DNA from: Gentiana macrophylla
Lineage: Eukaryota > Streptophyta > Magnoliopsida > Gentianales > Gentianaceae
Reading direction: 5' to 3'
Length of the DNA: 64,000 nucleotides
NCBI GenBank assembly: GCA_026214975.1
Contig: JAOBSW010001049.1
Location: 36,546 to 100,545 of the forward strand
Shown here: piece after piece, positions 10,905 to 21,739 of the stretch
How the letters are laid out: each line of letters starts with the position of its first letter
Position numbering within the stretch: the first letter of the stretch is position 1
Notes under the pieces: generated by a model
Seen by the model: the letters and a program-made list of their open reading frames with translations, nothing else
Databases searched by the model: none
Told to the model about the DNA's origin: nothing
Position numbers and translations under genes: made by a program

Positions 10905-11449
10905 ACCTGCTCCGTTGTTTCTTCGTTGAAGCTTGTTTCTACTATGAAATCTGGGAGAGCCTGGGCTTTTATAGCCTTCCGAGGCTCATAACGGATGTCG
11001 AATTCTGTAAGTTCGATAGCCCACCGGAGCAGATTGACCGGACAAGTCTAGTTTATGAAGAACTCCTGTCTTAGCGATGCCTTCGATAGGACTACGATGG
11101 TGTGCGATGAGAAGTAAGCCCTTAATTTGCGGGCAGCTATAACAACACAATAAGCTAACTTTTCAATATTAAATAACGACTTTCACGGGCTTAGAGCCTT
11201 GGAATCATAAAAGCAAGCCTGCGAGCCCTCCTCTTCTTTTACAAGTCATGCATGCTACGACGGCCCTATCTCGAGGTTGCCAAATACAAAAACAAAATAT
11301 CCTAGTTTTTGGCTAGTTAACAATGGCGGGCTTGACAAGTATTCTTTAAGGTCTTTAAAAGCCTGAGAGCATTCCATTTGTCCAAGAGAAGGTACCGCCC
11401 TTTCCAAATTTTGAAGAAAAGCGGACTTCTTCTGCAGATTTTGAGACAA
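10905..11449 (-). pseudogene. Degraded gypsy-type RNase H/connection of the Retand-like element
   Basis: On the minus strand this carries broken phrases typical of the first RNase H of gypsy pol: FKDLKEYLSSPPLL near 11370, RKLRAYFSSHTIVVLS near 11110 and AIELTEFDIRYEPRKAIKAQ near 10980. Several stops interrupt it. It would remove RNA from the RNA-DNA hybrid during reverse transcription. It is now non-functional. Confidence 0.7.
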
Positions 11450-12230
11450 ACCTACCCAAGTTGTGATTACGCCGTTTAGCAGTAGACTTCCTTGACTTTG
11501 GTGGGCTCGCTCATGTTGATTAGGGCTTCGATTTTTTTGGGATTTGCCTCGATCCCTCTCGACTCACCATGAAGCCGAGAAATTTTTCCGCTGGACTCCA
11601 AAAATACATTTCGCAGGTTTAGTTTCATTGAGTGGTCTCTTATATTGGCGAAGGTTTCACGAAGGTCCACCAGGTGATCTGGCGACTTGATTTTACGACC
11701 ATATCATCAATGTAGGCCTCCATGTTCCTCGCCTATTTGTGTGCTAAAACTATGTTCACCATTCTCGATAGGTCGAACTGCGTTCTTCAGCCGAAAGGCA
11801 TCATCTCGTAGTAATAGAGTCCACCTGCCGCCTTAAAGGTGTCATCTCTTTGTCTTCATCCGCCATTTTGACTTGGTGATAACCGGAATATGCATCCGAA
11901 AACTCGGCGTTTGAATCCGGCGATCCCGTCGACCATTTTGTCAATTCGAGGCGGTAGCGTAAGGGACTTTGGGGCAAGCTTTGTTCAAGTCTGTGAAGTC
12001 GACACACATCCGCCACTTGCCATTATGTTTCTTTACCATTACTACGTTTGCCAACCAGGTGGATATGAAGCTCTTTGATTATGCCCATTGCCCGAAGTTT
12101 TTTGATCTCGCTTTTATTGCGATATCTTTTTCCATGTAGAACTCGCCGCGCGCTTTGTCAGATCGGCTGAAGTTGGGGTCGGCACTTAGATAGTGCAAAG
12201 CGACCTCGACTCTACGCCTCATATCTCATT
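11450..12230 (-). pseudogene. Reverse transcriptase of the Retand-like element (5'-truncated by insertion)
   Basis: RT phrases appear in order on the minus strand: LSADPNFSRSD (12200), WLANVVMVKK-HNGKWRMCVD (about 12055-11995), a degraded AYSGYHQVKM (11880), and the catalytic box AYIDDMVVKS near 11710. The upstream end stops exactly where the Athila LTR begins at 12231. The continuing N-terminal part is found 36.8 kb away at 49047-49519. Multiple frameshifts are present. Confidence 0.85.
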
Positions 12231-13818
12231 CGTTCGGTAAAAGCGTGTTTTAAATTTATAAACCGAAACACCCCAAGTATAAGGATCGTAGTATAGGGTG
12301 TTTACTGGTCGTCCTAAGGGAGTGGAATGTTTATCGGATTGAGATAACAATTATTCTAACGATTATGTCACGATTATCTATCTAAATGAAAGTTGAAACT
12401 AACTAAAACCTAAACCTAAGAATTGAAAGCAAAGCGAGAGATAAAACAAGTTGAAAAATAAGAAAAGCAAAAACCAGACGGCGTTCACTAAAGTGAACGA
12501 GCGCCTCGAAAACTAAACCTAATGGACGGCGTACGCTATTGCGGACGGCGCCTCGATTATGAATCAAGCGAAAATTGCGTAAAAACAAACAGGAAACTAG
12601 GGTTTATAAAACTAAAACTTAAACTAAACTTAATCTAACGATTTGATTAAAACAATTAAAGGAAAACACAGCAAGGCGACTAGATTCCACCTATCAACCA
12701 ACAATCCCAACTAGATGGTGATTAAAAAGACATAGTTTTTAGTAGTGATTTATTCACGAATTCAATTAAATATCTTCAACCAAATTCTAGGGTTTCGTTT
12801 ATCTTTTCAAACAAACTAAACATGCAATCAACACGAAATCACGAGATCGTTTCCAAACTCTTACTCAACTAAACATGCCTAATCTCTTATAACATGATTA
12901 GATGCATTACTTTGAATAGAAGAGAACTTAAATAAACATACTTTCATAAATTTATTCAAGCATAAATTAAACATAGATCGTTTCATCAAATCTTAATTCA
13001 ATAAAACTTAAACAATATAAAAGCAGATCCAAAGTAATGAAAACTATGAAATAAACTCACTAAACTTAAGCATCGAACTCTCTAGTTGGTTTTGGTTGTT
13101 GATAGGCTTCCTCGTCGACTCAACGCAAGGCTTTTAGCCAACAATCATGTTGAAGATGATTGTTGGTTGGGAGATTTGCATCTCTCGTGAAATTAGGGTT
13201 CTCTCGGCGCAGACTTTTGGTGAATTTGCGATCTCAATTATGTGGTATCCGAATTAGGGTTGGGGCTGCTTTGCTTTATATAGAGTTTCAAGTCGGTTAG
13301 GGTTAAGTCGGCAACGGACGCCGCCTGGTCTTATGGACGCCCGCCCGTAATGCCTGGACGCTGAGTAAACACTCGTTCATCCTCCGTCTGAACTCTCTCG
13401 AATGTAAAACACAATTCGGACGCCCGTTTGCTTTATCAAACTTTTATGCTGGAATGGACGCCGCATCTGAACGCTCGTCCAAGATGCCGAGGTCGGATTT
13501 CATCATCTTTATCCAATTTCTTCAAGCCAATTCCAACTCTATCTCTTATGATTCGACTTGAGCTTCATTTATCCACTTATCGCACTCGAAAATTAACTCC
13601 TACATGATAAATAAACAATGCAAAAATGTAATAAAATCCAAATAATAATAATTCCATTAAATCAACACTTAAAATCATCAATTTTGCATACAACCCTCTT
13701 AAAATCATCTTTATTAAATAATTACACTTAAAACCTTAATTCTCATGTAAATTGTGCAAATGTGGGGAAAATAATAATGAAATATACCCTTAATAATCAT
13801 ATAAATATGGCCTTAACA
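12231..13818 (-). repeat. Family X1 LTR (3' LTR of element A)
   Basis: A 1588-bp LTR. In its own direction it begins TGTTAAGGCC at 13818 and ends TACCGAAC at 12231. It includes GC-rich GGACG-type motifs, a TATATAAA box, an 11-bp hairpin (CCAACAATCAT / ATGATTGTTGG) and a CCCTATACTACGATCC-type U5. It is nearly identical to copies at 23767-25261, 31090-32685, 33085-34669 and 47496-49046. A PPT-like run (AAGTGTGGGGG) adjoins its start, so this is a 3' LTR. Confidence 0.92.
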
Positions 13819-15163
13819 ACACCCCCACACTTAACTTTTTGTACGTCCTCGGACAAAACAATCAAAACTATAGCTCAACTTTATAAATAATCCACATAGA
13901 TCTCTAACTCACGTAACAGAAGATACAACAACTATAGCAAATGATACCAACACAGAGATAGATTCGGTGTATGTGTGACAAGCCGTTCTCAATCTAACAA
14001 GCCTTTCAAAGAAATATCCTCTCAAAAATTCCAATGACTATCCTTGGTACAGATAAAGATATGACTCAACTCAAAGCCTTCCCACGCACTCGGTAGGATA
14101 ATCCCTCTGACATATCATGCGGTTCTACTCGGGTATAAGATCCATGATAACAAAGACTTCACTTTATTCTTAACTCATCATTTTTCAAAATTTTCAAATG
14201 TGACGCATATCGAGAATAAGCTCTTACCCATCATAGTAGAATAGGATGTTTCGTGATAACACCCTACCTTACTCAAATCATAAGGTAGCTTCTCCTCGAT
14301 CATCGTGAGCTATTGGTCATCATAGTGGTATAGGACATACGTGGTATACCCTACCGCACCCAAATCATAAACCGACTTCCGACAAACGTATTTATTAATA
14401 AGCTTGCTCCCTCACTTTATTTATTCACTTTTCAAAGTCATAAGTTACATCTCACCTATCACATTCAAACGTTATGATATTCACAAAGACACGGTCTAAC
14501 TTAGGTGTAACTATACCGACCTTCCTAAGATGAATCATTAAAAATAATGAAAGGATATAATTCAAAAGTCATGCTTCAATCTCAAAGGCTTTCGTGAATG
14601 AAAAACGAAACTATCTCCATAAAAGTAAAACATGCTATAATTATCTCACTAAGTCACATACTATCATCGTTAGAAAACTACAACTAGCAAGCATCTAGTT
14701 CCAATTATATGCTCGAGACTCACAAAAAATTTTAAATTCCGCAGAAATTTTAACTTTCACTCCTATTTCAAAGGATATAGCATAAAAACATACCCAAACA
14801 CCCCCCACACTTAAATCACATTATGTCCTCAGAATGTGCAAATATAAAAGAAAAAGAAAACTTAGCTGGTTTCAACAGTGGTTGTCGAATGAAAGTTGGC
14901 GAGAGGTCGAGGCCGGAGCATGAACATACCGCAACAACTCGAATAGACAACTTTGGATGATAGTAACTCAAAACACTGCTCAAAAGTATACGCAACACTC
15001 GACATACCATATAATCTCGGGTACACGGGGTATATGAGCAACACATAACACAAAACACTTACAATGAACGTAAGAGGAATAACCAACAACACAACATCAA
15101 CTAAAGTATTATTTCTAACACAATAAAACAAAACAACCTAAGAAAAGAAACAAACAAAGAAAA
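13819..15163 (-). other. Family X 3' non-coding region
   Basis: The region lies between integrase and the 3' LTR. It contains two copies of the PPT-like phrase TTAAGTGTGGGGG about 1 kb apart (13819-13835 and 14798-14815). It also contains a conserved pair of imperfect repeats (14215-14400) described under findings. A short ORF (14816-15131) with a hydrophobic start is not kept open in the related family Y region, so I treat it as non-coding. Confidence 0.7.
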
Positions 15164-15209
15164 CTAGGCTGCCTCCTAGAGCGCTCTTTTAATGTCAATA
15201 GCTTGACAC
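15164..15209 (-). promoter_or_regulatory. Post-pol RNA module, family X copy A
   Basis: On the minus strand: GTCAAGCTATTGAC hairpin, then ATTAAAAGAGCGCT, then AGGAGGCAGCC, about 15 nt after the pol stop. Equivalent modules lie at 26601-26646, 29708-29754, 41431-41480 and 42019-42066. Confidence 0.75.
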
Positions 15210-15221
15210 GAGTTCAAAAGA

Positions 15222-16873
15222 TCAACCCGGATCGGGCCACTTTGGTTTGACTACCGCCACCTTAGTATCGTAATCGAATTACTAGGTGAAATGATTTTCA
15301 CCACAACAACAAGTCAAGTGCGCAATAAGATCATTAAACCTTTCTCTCCACACTACTAATCGACTCTCTTCTTCTTGTTCTTGCGGATGATAGGCATAGA
15401 CACAAAGTGGTATGATCGGAAGTTTCAGCAGGAAGGTACCTCACGGGTGGAGATAGGAACGTCATCGTCATCGACTCAAAGAAATAAGATGGAATCTCCT
15501 CACAAATCGGGACATCTGTACTCTCATCTCGCTTTGGAAATAAAGAATCCTGGCTTTTCCTTTGGTTGCCCAAAATATTTCTTAAGTCGATGGCCATTCA
15601 CTTTAAAAGCTTGATTACCATACCCGTTCAAAGTAATTACTCCACTAGGATTAACCTCGAGAATCTCAAAGGGACCGGACCATCTAGACTTGAGTTTACC
15701 CGGAAGCAGTGAAGTCTAGTATTATAAAGTAAAGCCATTTCACCAACTTTGAATTCTCGGTCCTTGATCTTAGCGTCATGGAGTATCTTAGTTCTCTCCT
15801 TGCCGAGCTTAGCATTCTCGTATGCACGGAGTCCGAATTGTCGAGCTCGTTCAATCAGAACAACCTTTTCTCCCCACGAGTTGGCTATCAAAATTTAAGA
15901 ATTTAATTGCCCGTAAAGCTCTGTGCTCAAGTTCGACATGTAAATGACAAGCTTTGCCATAGACCATTTGGAAGGGTGACGTGCCCATCGGGGTTTTGAA
16001 TGCGATGACGATAAGCCCACAACGCGTCATCCAACTTCGGACTCCAATTAGATCGATTATTGTTCACGGTCTTCTCCAAAATTCTTTTCAAGCTCTGGTT
16101 GCTTACCTCGACTTGGCCCTTTGGTTTGAGGATGATATGGTGTACCAATCTTATGTTTGACACCATACTTCTCAAGGATCTTGTCAAGCGGCGCATTGCA
16201 AAAGTGTGTACCTTCATCACTAATGAGTGCTCTCGGACGAGTTAAATCTAGTAAAGATATTCTTTTGCAAGAATTTCTTTACAACCTTGTGATCATTAGT
16301 TTGAGTAGCTATGGCCTCGACCCACTTTGAAACATAATCCACACAGACGAGGATATACTTATTATCGCATGAGGATGGAAAGGGTCCCATAAAATCTATG
16401 CCCCAAACATCGAAAACTTCACACTCAAGAATGGGCTTAAGTGGCATTTCCATCCGACTACTCGCCTTCCTGTTCTCGGCACCTATCACAACCTTTACAA
16501 AAGGCTTCGCATCCTTAAACGTAGTCGGCCCGGTAGAATCCAGCTTGAAGAATCTTTGCAACCGTCTTTGGTGTTCCATAGTGACCTCCGGTAGGACCGC
16601 TATGGCATTGTTCTAAGATATCCCATCGATCATGCTCAGAACACACCTTCGAAGCAACCCGTCTTCTGGACTCGAACAAATAAGGATCTTCCCATACGAG
16701 ATATTTGAGATCGAAAAGAACTTTTCTTCTCCTCGATACGTCATGTCTTCTAAATGACCACTCGCTAAATAGTTGGCGTAGTCAACATACCACGGCCTAA
16801 CCGTTTCAAGCTTCATCAATTGCTCGATCGGAAAATCAATGCCTATATCATTGTGATTTTCTCGCACCCTCAT
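15222..16873 (-). pseudogene. Athila integrase, family X copy A
   Basis: Minus-strand pol end. The zinc region is broken (around 16610-16490). The catalytic core reads [15 protein letters not shown] near 16400 with [12 protein letters not shown] following. Then come the phrases [13 protein letters not shown] (degraded), WSGPF-like and VNGHRLKKYFGQPKEKPG (about 15600). The tail ends WPDPG and a stop at 15222. Frameshifts interrupt it at least four times. The plus-strand copy at 28061-29695 supplies a better view of the same protein. Confidence 0.8.
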
Positions 16874-17440
16874 TTACTAAGCGAGATAAATGATCACCAC
16901 AATATTCTCACTACCTTTCTTATCTTTAATCACAAGGTCAAACTCTTGTAGAATTAAAATCCATCTAAGTAACCTTGGTTTGGCATCGCTTTATCCATAA
17001 GGTAGCGTAAAGTGCATGATCTGTCCATACAATCACTTGAGACCGAGAAGATAGCTTCTAAATTTGTCAATGGCAAAAACAACGACTAAGAATTCCTTCT
17101 CAGTTGTGGTATAATTGCATTGAGCCGGGTTCAAGGTACGACTCGCATAATAAATGGGCCTGAACCTTTTATCAACTCTTTGACCTAAAACCGCGCTCAC
17201 GGCATAGTTAGAGGCATCACACATCAATTCGAAAGGCTTGGTCCAGTCAGGTGCTACTAAAATAGGGGCACTGATAAGCTTATCTTTCAAACAATTGAAA
17301 GCTTCCTTGCACTTCGCATCGAACAAGAAATCTACATCATCTTTCAAAAGATTTGATAAAGGCTTGGCAATCGTAGAAAAGTCTCTAATGAAACGCCGGT
17401 AGAAGCCAACATGTCCTAGAAAACCTCGTACCTCTTTCAC
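16874..17440 (-). pseudogene. Athila RNase H, family X copy A
   Basis: Open at 17033-17440. The connection phrase [17 protein letters not shown] is followed by FELMCDASNYAVSAVLGQ (first catalytic Asp), then ASRTLNPAQCNYTTTEKE (Glu) and [12 protein letters not shown]. The rest to 16874 is broken by frameshifts. It degrades RNA in the hybrid during reverse transcription. It lies directly downstream of RT in the same broken pol. Confidence 0.85.
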
Positions 17441-17455
17441 CTGTCTTAGGGTACG

Positions 17456-18414
17456 TCATCTTTCAATGGCTTCAACCTTAGCCTTATCAACTTGAATACC
17501 AGCATTGGACACCTTATGTCCCAAAACTATTCCTTCATCAACTAGAAAATGGCATTTTTCCCAGTTAAGCACCAGATTTTTCTCAACACACCGTTGGAGT
17601 ACCATATCTAGGTTCTTTAAAATTTCATCAAAGCTATCACCGTAGACTGAGAAGTCGTCCATGAAGACTTCCATGCATTTCTCAACAAGTCCATCAAAAT
17701 GGCCAACATGCACCGTTGAAAAGTCGCGGGTGCATTGCATAGACCGAATGGCATTCTACGAAAAGCAAAAGTACCAGATGGACACGTAAACGTTGTCTTC
17801 TCTTGGTCATTGGGGTCAATGGCTATCTGGAAGTAACCAGAGTATCCATCGAGAAAACAATAATACTTGTGACCACTCAGTCTTTCAATTAGTTGGTCAA
17901 TGAAGGGTAAGGGGAAGTGATCTTTTGCAGTGACTTCATTCATCTACGATAGTCGATCTGAGACTCAGAGCGATCCACGAGACGTAGGCAACTTCCTCCC
18001 TTTTTCATTCTTTTCAACCGTGATTCCGCCTTCTTTGGCACAACTTGAGTAGGTGACCCACTCGCTATCGGCGATTGCATAGATGATTCCCATGTCAAGC
18101 CACTTTATAACCTCCTTTTTGACAACCTCTTGCATATGCGGATTCAACCTTCGCTGAGGTTGTCTCACCTTTTTAGCTCCTTCCTCCGTTCGGATTTTAT
18201 GCATGCATATGTCTGGGCTGATCCTCGAGATATCACCCACTTGCCAACCGAACGCGAGGATGTTTTTCTTAAGCACTTCTATCAGCTGTGCTTCTTGCTC
18301 AGGGTTGAGTTTCGAAGAAATGATCAAAGGCAATTTATCTCCATCCTTAAGGAAGATATACTTAAGGTGTTTTGGAAGCGGTTTGAGCTCTAAATCGATG
18401 AGGTGGTTGCTCAA
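17456..18414 (-). pseudogene. Athila reverse transcriptase, family X copy A
   Basis: An N-terminal linker (18414-17965) reads LELKPLPKHLKYIFL, then ISPDICMHKI and VRQPQRRLNPHMQEVVKKE, which is typical Athila text. The finger/palm part follows: HFPLPFIDQLIERLSG, FLDGYSGYFQIAIDPND, FRRMPFGLCNAPATFQRCM. The catalytic box is EVFMDDFSVYG near 17660; FMDDFSVYG in place of the usual YVDD is characteristic of Athila. It is split by two frameshifts and by a damaged segment at 17945-17995. Confidence 0.9.
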
Positions 18415-18819
18415 TACTAGACTTTAACGGGCCACCTTTCTCCCTATGAGCTTGAAGTGGTTGTGACAAGAGAACACCTCATCTTCCCGAGGCTCAACCC
18501 CGAAAAGGCACTGGATCAAATCATCCATCGGAATCCTCCGGTCAACACTTGCTTCCTTTTTCTTGTGATCGATCATTTTCCTTAACTCTCTCGCGTCTTT
18601 GACTCTTACGCCGACTCTTCCCACTCATCTACTTCCCAATGAGTAGCTTCTTTCCAAAACTCTACCTCGTCCCAACTACCCATCGTGAGCTTCTTCTTCA
18701 CCAGGGATGAAGTCTTCCGACTCGATTCCTTGAGATTATCGTTTGTTCTTTGGGTATCTCCATGCTTCTAACTCAATAACAGCTCGGTGATGAGCGAGTG
18801 AAGATGACTTCGTCAATGC

Positions 18820-19440
18820 CTACGGCCGGAAATGAATTAGAAGATGGTCCGCGATCACCGGATCCTCAATGTCCATGAGTTCAAAAACACCTATCTCTGT
18901 AAGCTCCATTGCATCTTCGTAATAGGCATCTCCTCCGTCCTCATATATGGCTTCGACAAACGATATTTCATCAATTACGGCTCTTTCAGGATGTGTCCCT
19001 CGTGTGAAGGTGACAGATGTGTCACCGACTCTAAGAGTAATCTGTCCTTTGCAGAAGTCGATGAGAGCGTTAGAAGTGTCTAAAAAGGTTCGGCCTAGAA
19101 TTAAAGGCATCTCCTTGTCAGGTGGATAGTCTAGAATAACCCAGTCGGTAGGGAAGACCAAATGTTCAATTTGAAGGAGAACATTAGCTACACAACCGGC
19201 CGCTGCAGACGACTAGATTTGTCTACCATCGAAGGAAATGGGGCGTTCTCCGCATTCTTTTGTCTAGCCCGAGCTTCTTGCATACATTTAATGGCATCAC
19301 ATTAATAGAGGCCCCCGAGTCGCATAAGACATTTTCGAACAAATGGCCTTCAATCTCGCAAGATATTGAAGGTCCGCGGTCACCTCGCTAAACAAATGAC
19401 TTTCTGTGAAACCATTGCGCAATCTTCTCGAAACACTTCT
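18820..19440 (-). pseudogene. Athila aspartic protease, family X copy A
   Basis: The active-site phrase LCDSGASINVMPLNVCKKLG lies at about 19330-19270 on the minus strand, with the usual D-S-G triad. The C-terminal half (18820-19161) reads FPTDWVILDYPPDKEMPLIL, then GRTFLDTSNALIDF and ITLRVGD, as expected for retropepsin of this lineage. The two halves are in different frames. An acidic tail (EAIYEDGGDAYYEDAMELTE) leads toward RT; 18424-18624 is the degraded linker. Confidence 0.85.
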
Positions 19441-19963
19441 TCACCATGCCTCAAGCTTCCTCTTGCTCCCACAGAATTCTTTAAGATACTTAGTACATTT
19501 AGGCATTTCAGCATAATACCTCACTAAGGGCATACTCACTTTAGTGTCCCTAAGTATCCTCCTCACTCCAGCATACTGCTTGTCGTTAGTGAGGGTTTTC
19601 TCTTTCCTTTTTGGTGGATAAGGAAGGGCTTTATCATTCTTCGTAGCTTGATTCTTTATCGCCTCGTCCTCCTTATCCTTCCATCTCACAAACTTCTCTT
19701 CCTTTTTCTTAGTCAGGGGTACTGGCCCTTGACTTTCCTTCCTTTCCTCATCATCGAATTATTTTCATCCTCCAGAAGAATTGTCACTAAGCTCCTCCTC
19801 ATTGCTTTCTTGGCATGTGGTTTCTGATTTCCCCCTCCTGAACTCATGGCGTCAGGAGGGGCTACTCATTTCCCGACATCTTGCCGGGTCCAGCCTTCTT
19901 ACCACTTCTCAGAGTTACTTCGTTCAACTCCTCTTCTTGCCCATACTCCCATTGTGGTGTTTT
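19441..19963 (-). pseudogene. Gag C-terminus and gag-protease linker, family X copy A
   Basis: On the minus strand the fragment starts abruptly at the LTR junction (19963). It reads NEVTLRSGKKAGPGKMSGNE and then TAG. The LRSG phrase is standard in Athila at this point. After the candidate frameshift site (19832-19874) a different frame continues. The segment ALPYPPKRKE ... MPLVRYYAEMPKCTKYLKE, preceding the protease, is open at 19441-19689. All of gag upstream is missing here. Confidence 0.75.
19832..19874 (-). promoter_or_regulatory. Candidate -1 frameshift signal, family X
   Basis: In element direction: heptamer GGGAAAT (19874-19868) read as tcG-GGA-AAT, then a 6-nt spacer GAGTAG whose TAG ends the gag frame, then a perfect 10-bp stem CCCCTCCTGA / TCAGGAGGGG with a 10-nt loop. 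In this copy the -1 frame meets TGA at once, so it would not work as sequenced. The layout equals that at 37018-37060 in family Y. Confidence 0.55.
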
Positions 19964-20534
19964 GGATTGAGATAACAATTATTCTAACGATTATGTCACG
20001 ATTATCTATCTAAACGAAAGTTGAAACTAACTAAAACCTAAACCTAAAATTGAAAACAAAACAGAGATAAAACAAGCTGAAAAATAAGAAAACAGAAAAC
20101 CAGACGAGCGTTCACTAAAGTGAACGAGCGTCTGAAAACTAAACCTAATGGACGGCGCTCGCTATTATGACGACGGCGCCTGATTATGAATGAAGCGAAA
20201 ATTGCGTAAAACAAAGCAGAAACTAGGGTTTATAAAACTAAAACTTAAACTAAACTTAATCTAACGATTTGATTAAAACAATTAAAGGAAAACACAAAGC
20301 AAGGCGACTAGATTCCACCTATCAACCAACAATCCCAACTAGATGGTGATTAAAAAGACATAGTTTTTAGTAGTGATTTATTCATTTAATTCAATTAAAT
20401 ATCTTCAATCAAATTCTAGGGTTTCGTTTATCTTTTCAAACAAACTAAACATGCAATCAACACGAAATCACGAGATCGTTTCCAAACTCTTACTCAACTA
20501 AACATGCCTAATCTCTTATAACATGATTAGATGC
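19963..20534 (-). repeat. Family X1 LTR fragment
   Basis: It matches the internal part of the X1 LTR, from the GGATTGAGATAAC phrase to the GTTATAAGAGATT phrase, in minus orientation. It is joined on the left to gag-protease sequence and on the right, through a TGC shared by both parents, to plus-strand 3' region. Both LTR ends are missing. Confidence 0.88.
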
Positions 20535-21066
20535 GGTAGGGTATACCACGTATGTCCTATACCACTATGATGACCAATAGCTCACGACGGTGGAGAGAAG
20601 CTACCTTATGATTTGAGTAAGGTAGGGTATTATCACGAAACATCCTATTCTACTATGATGGGTAAGAGCTTATTACGATATGCGTCACATTTGAAGATTT
20701 TGAAAAATGATGAGTTAAGAATAAAGTAGAGTCTTTGTTATCATGGATCTTATACCCAGTAGAACCGCATGATATGTTGTAGGATTATCCTCTTGAGTGC
20801 GTGGGAAGGCTTTGAGTGGAGCTATTATCATGTCTGCACTAGGATAGTCATTGGAATTTACGAGAGGATATTTCTTTGAAAGGCTTGTTAGATTGAGAAC
20901 GGCTTGTCACACATACACCGAATCTATCTCTGTGTTGGTATCATTTGCTATAGTTGTTGTATCTTACATTACGTGAGTTAGAGATCTATGTGGATTATTT
21001 ATAAAGTTGGGCTATAGTTTTGATTGTTTTGTCCGAGGACGTACAAAAAGTTAAGTGTGGGGGTGT
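20532..21066 (+). other. Family X 3' non-coding region (plus copy)
   Basis: It holds the same sequence as 30549-31089: the conserved paired repeat GGTAGGGTATACC..., then ~350 bp of shared non-coding DNA, then the PPT-like GTTAAGTGTGGGGG immediately before the LTR start at 21067. It begins inside the region at a rearrangement junction. Confidence 0.85.
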
Positions 21067-21737
21067 TGTTAAGGCCATATTTATATGATTATTAAGGGTA
21101 TATTTCATTATTATTTTCCCCACATTTGCACAATTTACATGAGAATTATGGTTTTAAGTGTAATTATTTAATAAAGATGATTTTAAGAGGGTTGTATGCA
21201 AAATTGATGATTTTAAGTGTTGATTTAATGGAATTATTATTATTTGGATTTTATTACATTTTTGCATTGTTTATTTATCATGTAGGAGTTAATTTTGAGT
21301 GCGATAAGTGGATAAATGAAGCTCAAGTCGAATCATAAGAGATAGAGTTGGAATTGGCTTGAAGAAATTGGATAAAGATGATGAAATCCGACCCTCGGCA
21401 TCTTGGACGAGCGTTAGGCGCGGCGTCCATTCCAGCACGGGCGTTTGATAAAGCAAACGGGCGTCCGAATTGTGTTTTACATTGAGAGAGTTCAGACGGA
21501 GGATGAACGAAGCGTTTACTCAGCGTCCAGGCATTACGGACGGGCGTCCGACCTTTGAACGCCCGTCCGGCACGTTATCGTAAGCAACCGACTTGATTTT
21601 TCTATAAAAAAGGTAGCGATTTTTACCCTAATTCATACATTATTCCACACGGCAAGAAACACAGCAAAGCAGCAGCTCTCTTCTTGAGGAGTTCAAGGCC
21701 GGTCACCCGAGCCTTGTGCTCGGGTGATCCGGGTAAG
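21067..21737 (+). repeat. Family X2 LTR, 5' half (plus strand)
   Basis: It starts TGTTAAGGCC at 21067 and matches X1 LTRs through the GGACGGGCG motif region. About 40 bp before the TATA box (TATAAAAAA at 21603) it switches to a different sequence. It contains a 9-bp hairpin, CACCCGAGC / GCTCGGGTG, at 21704-21726. It ends at GGGTAAG where the inverted X2 LTR begins, so the U5 half is missing. Confidence 0.85.
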
Positions 21738-21739
21738 TT

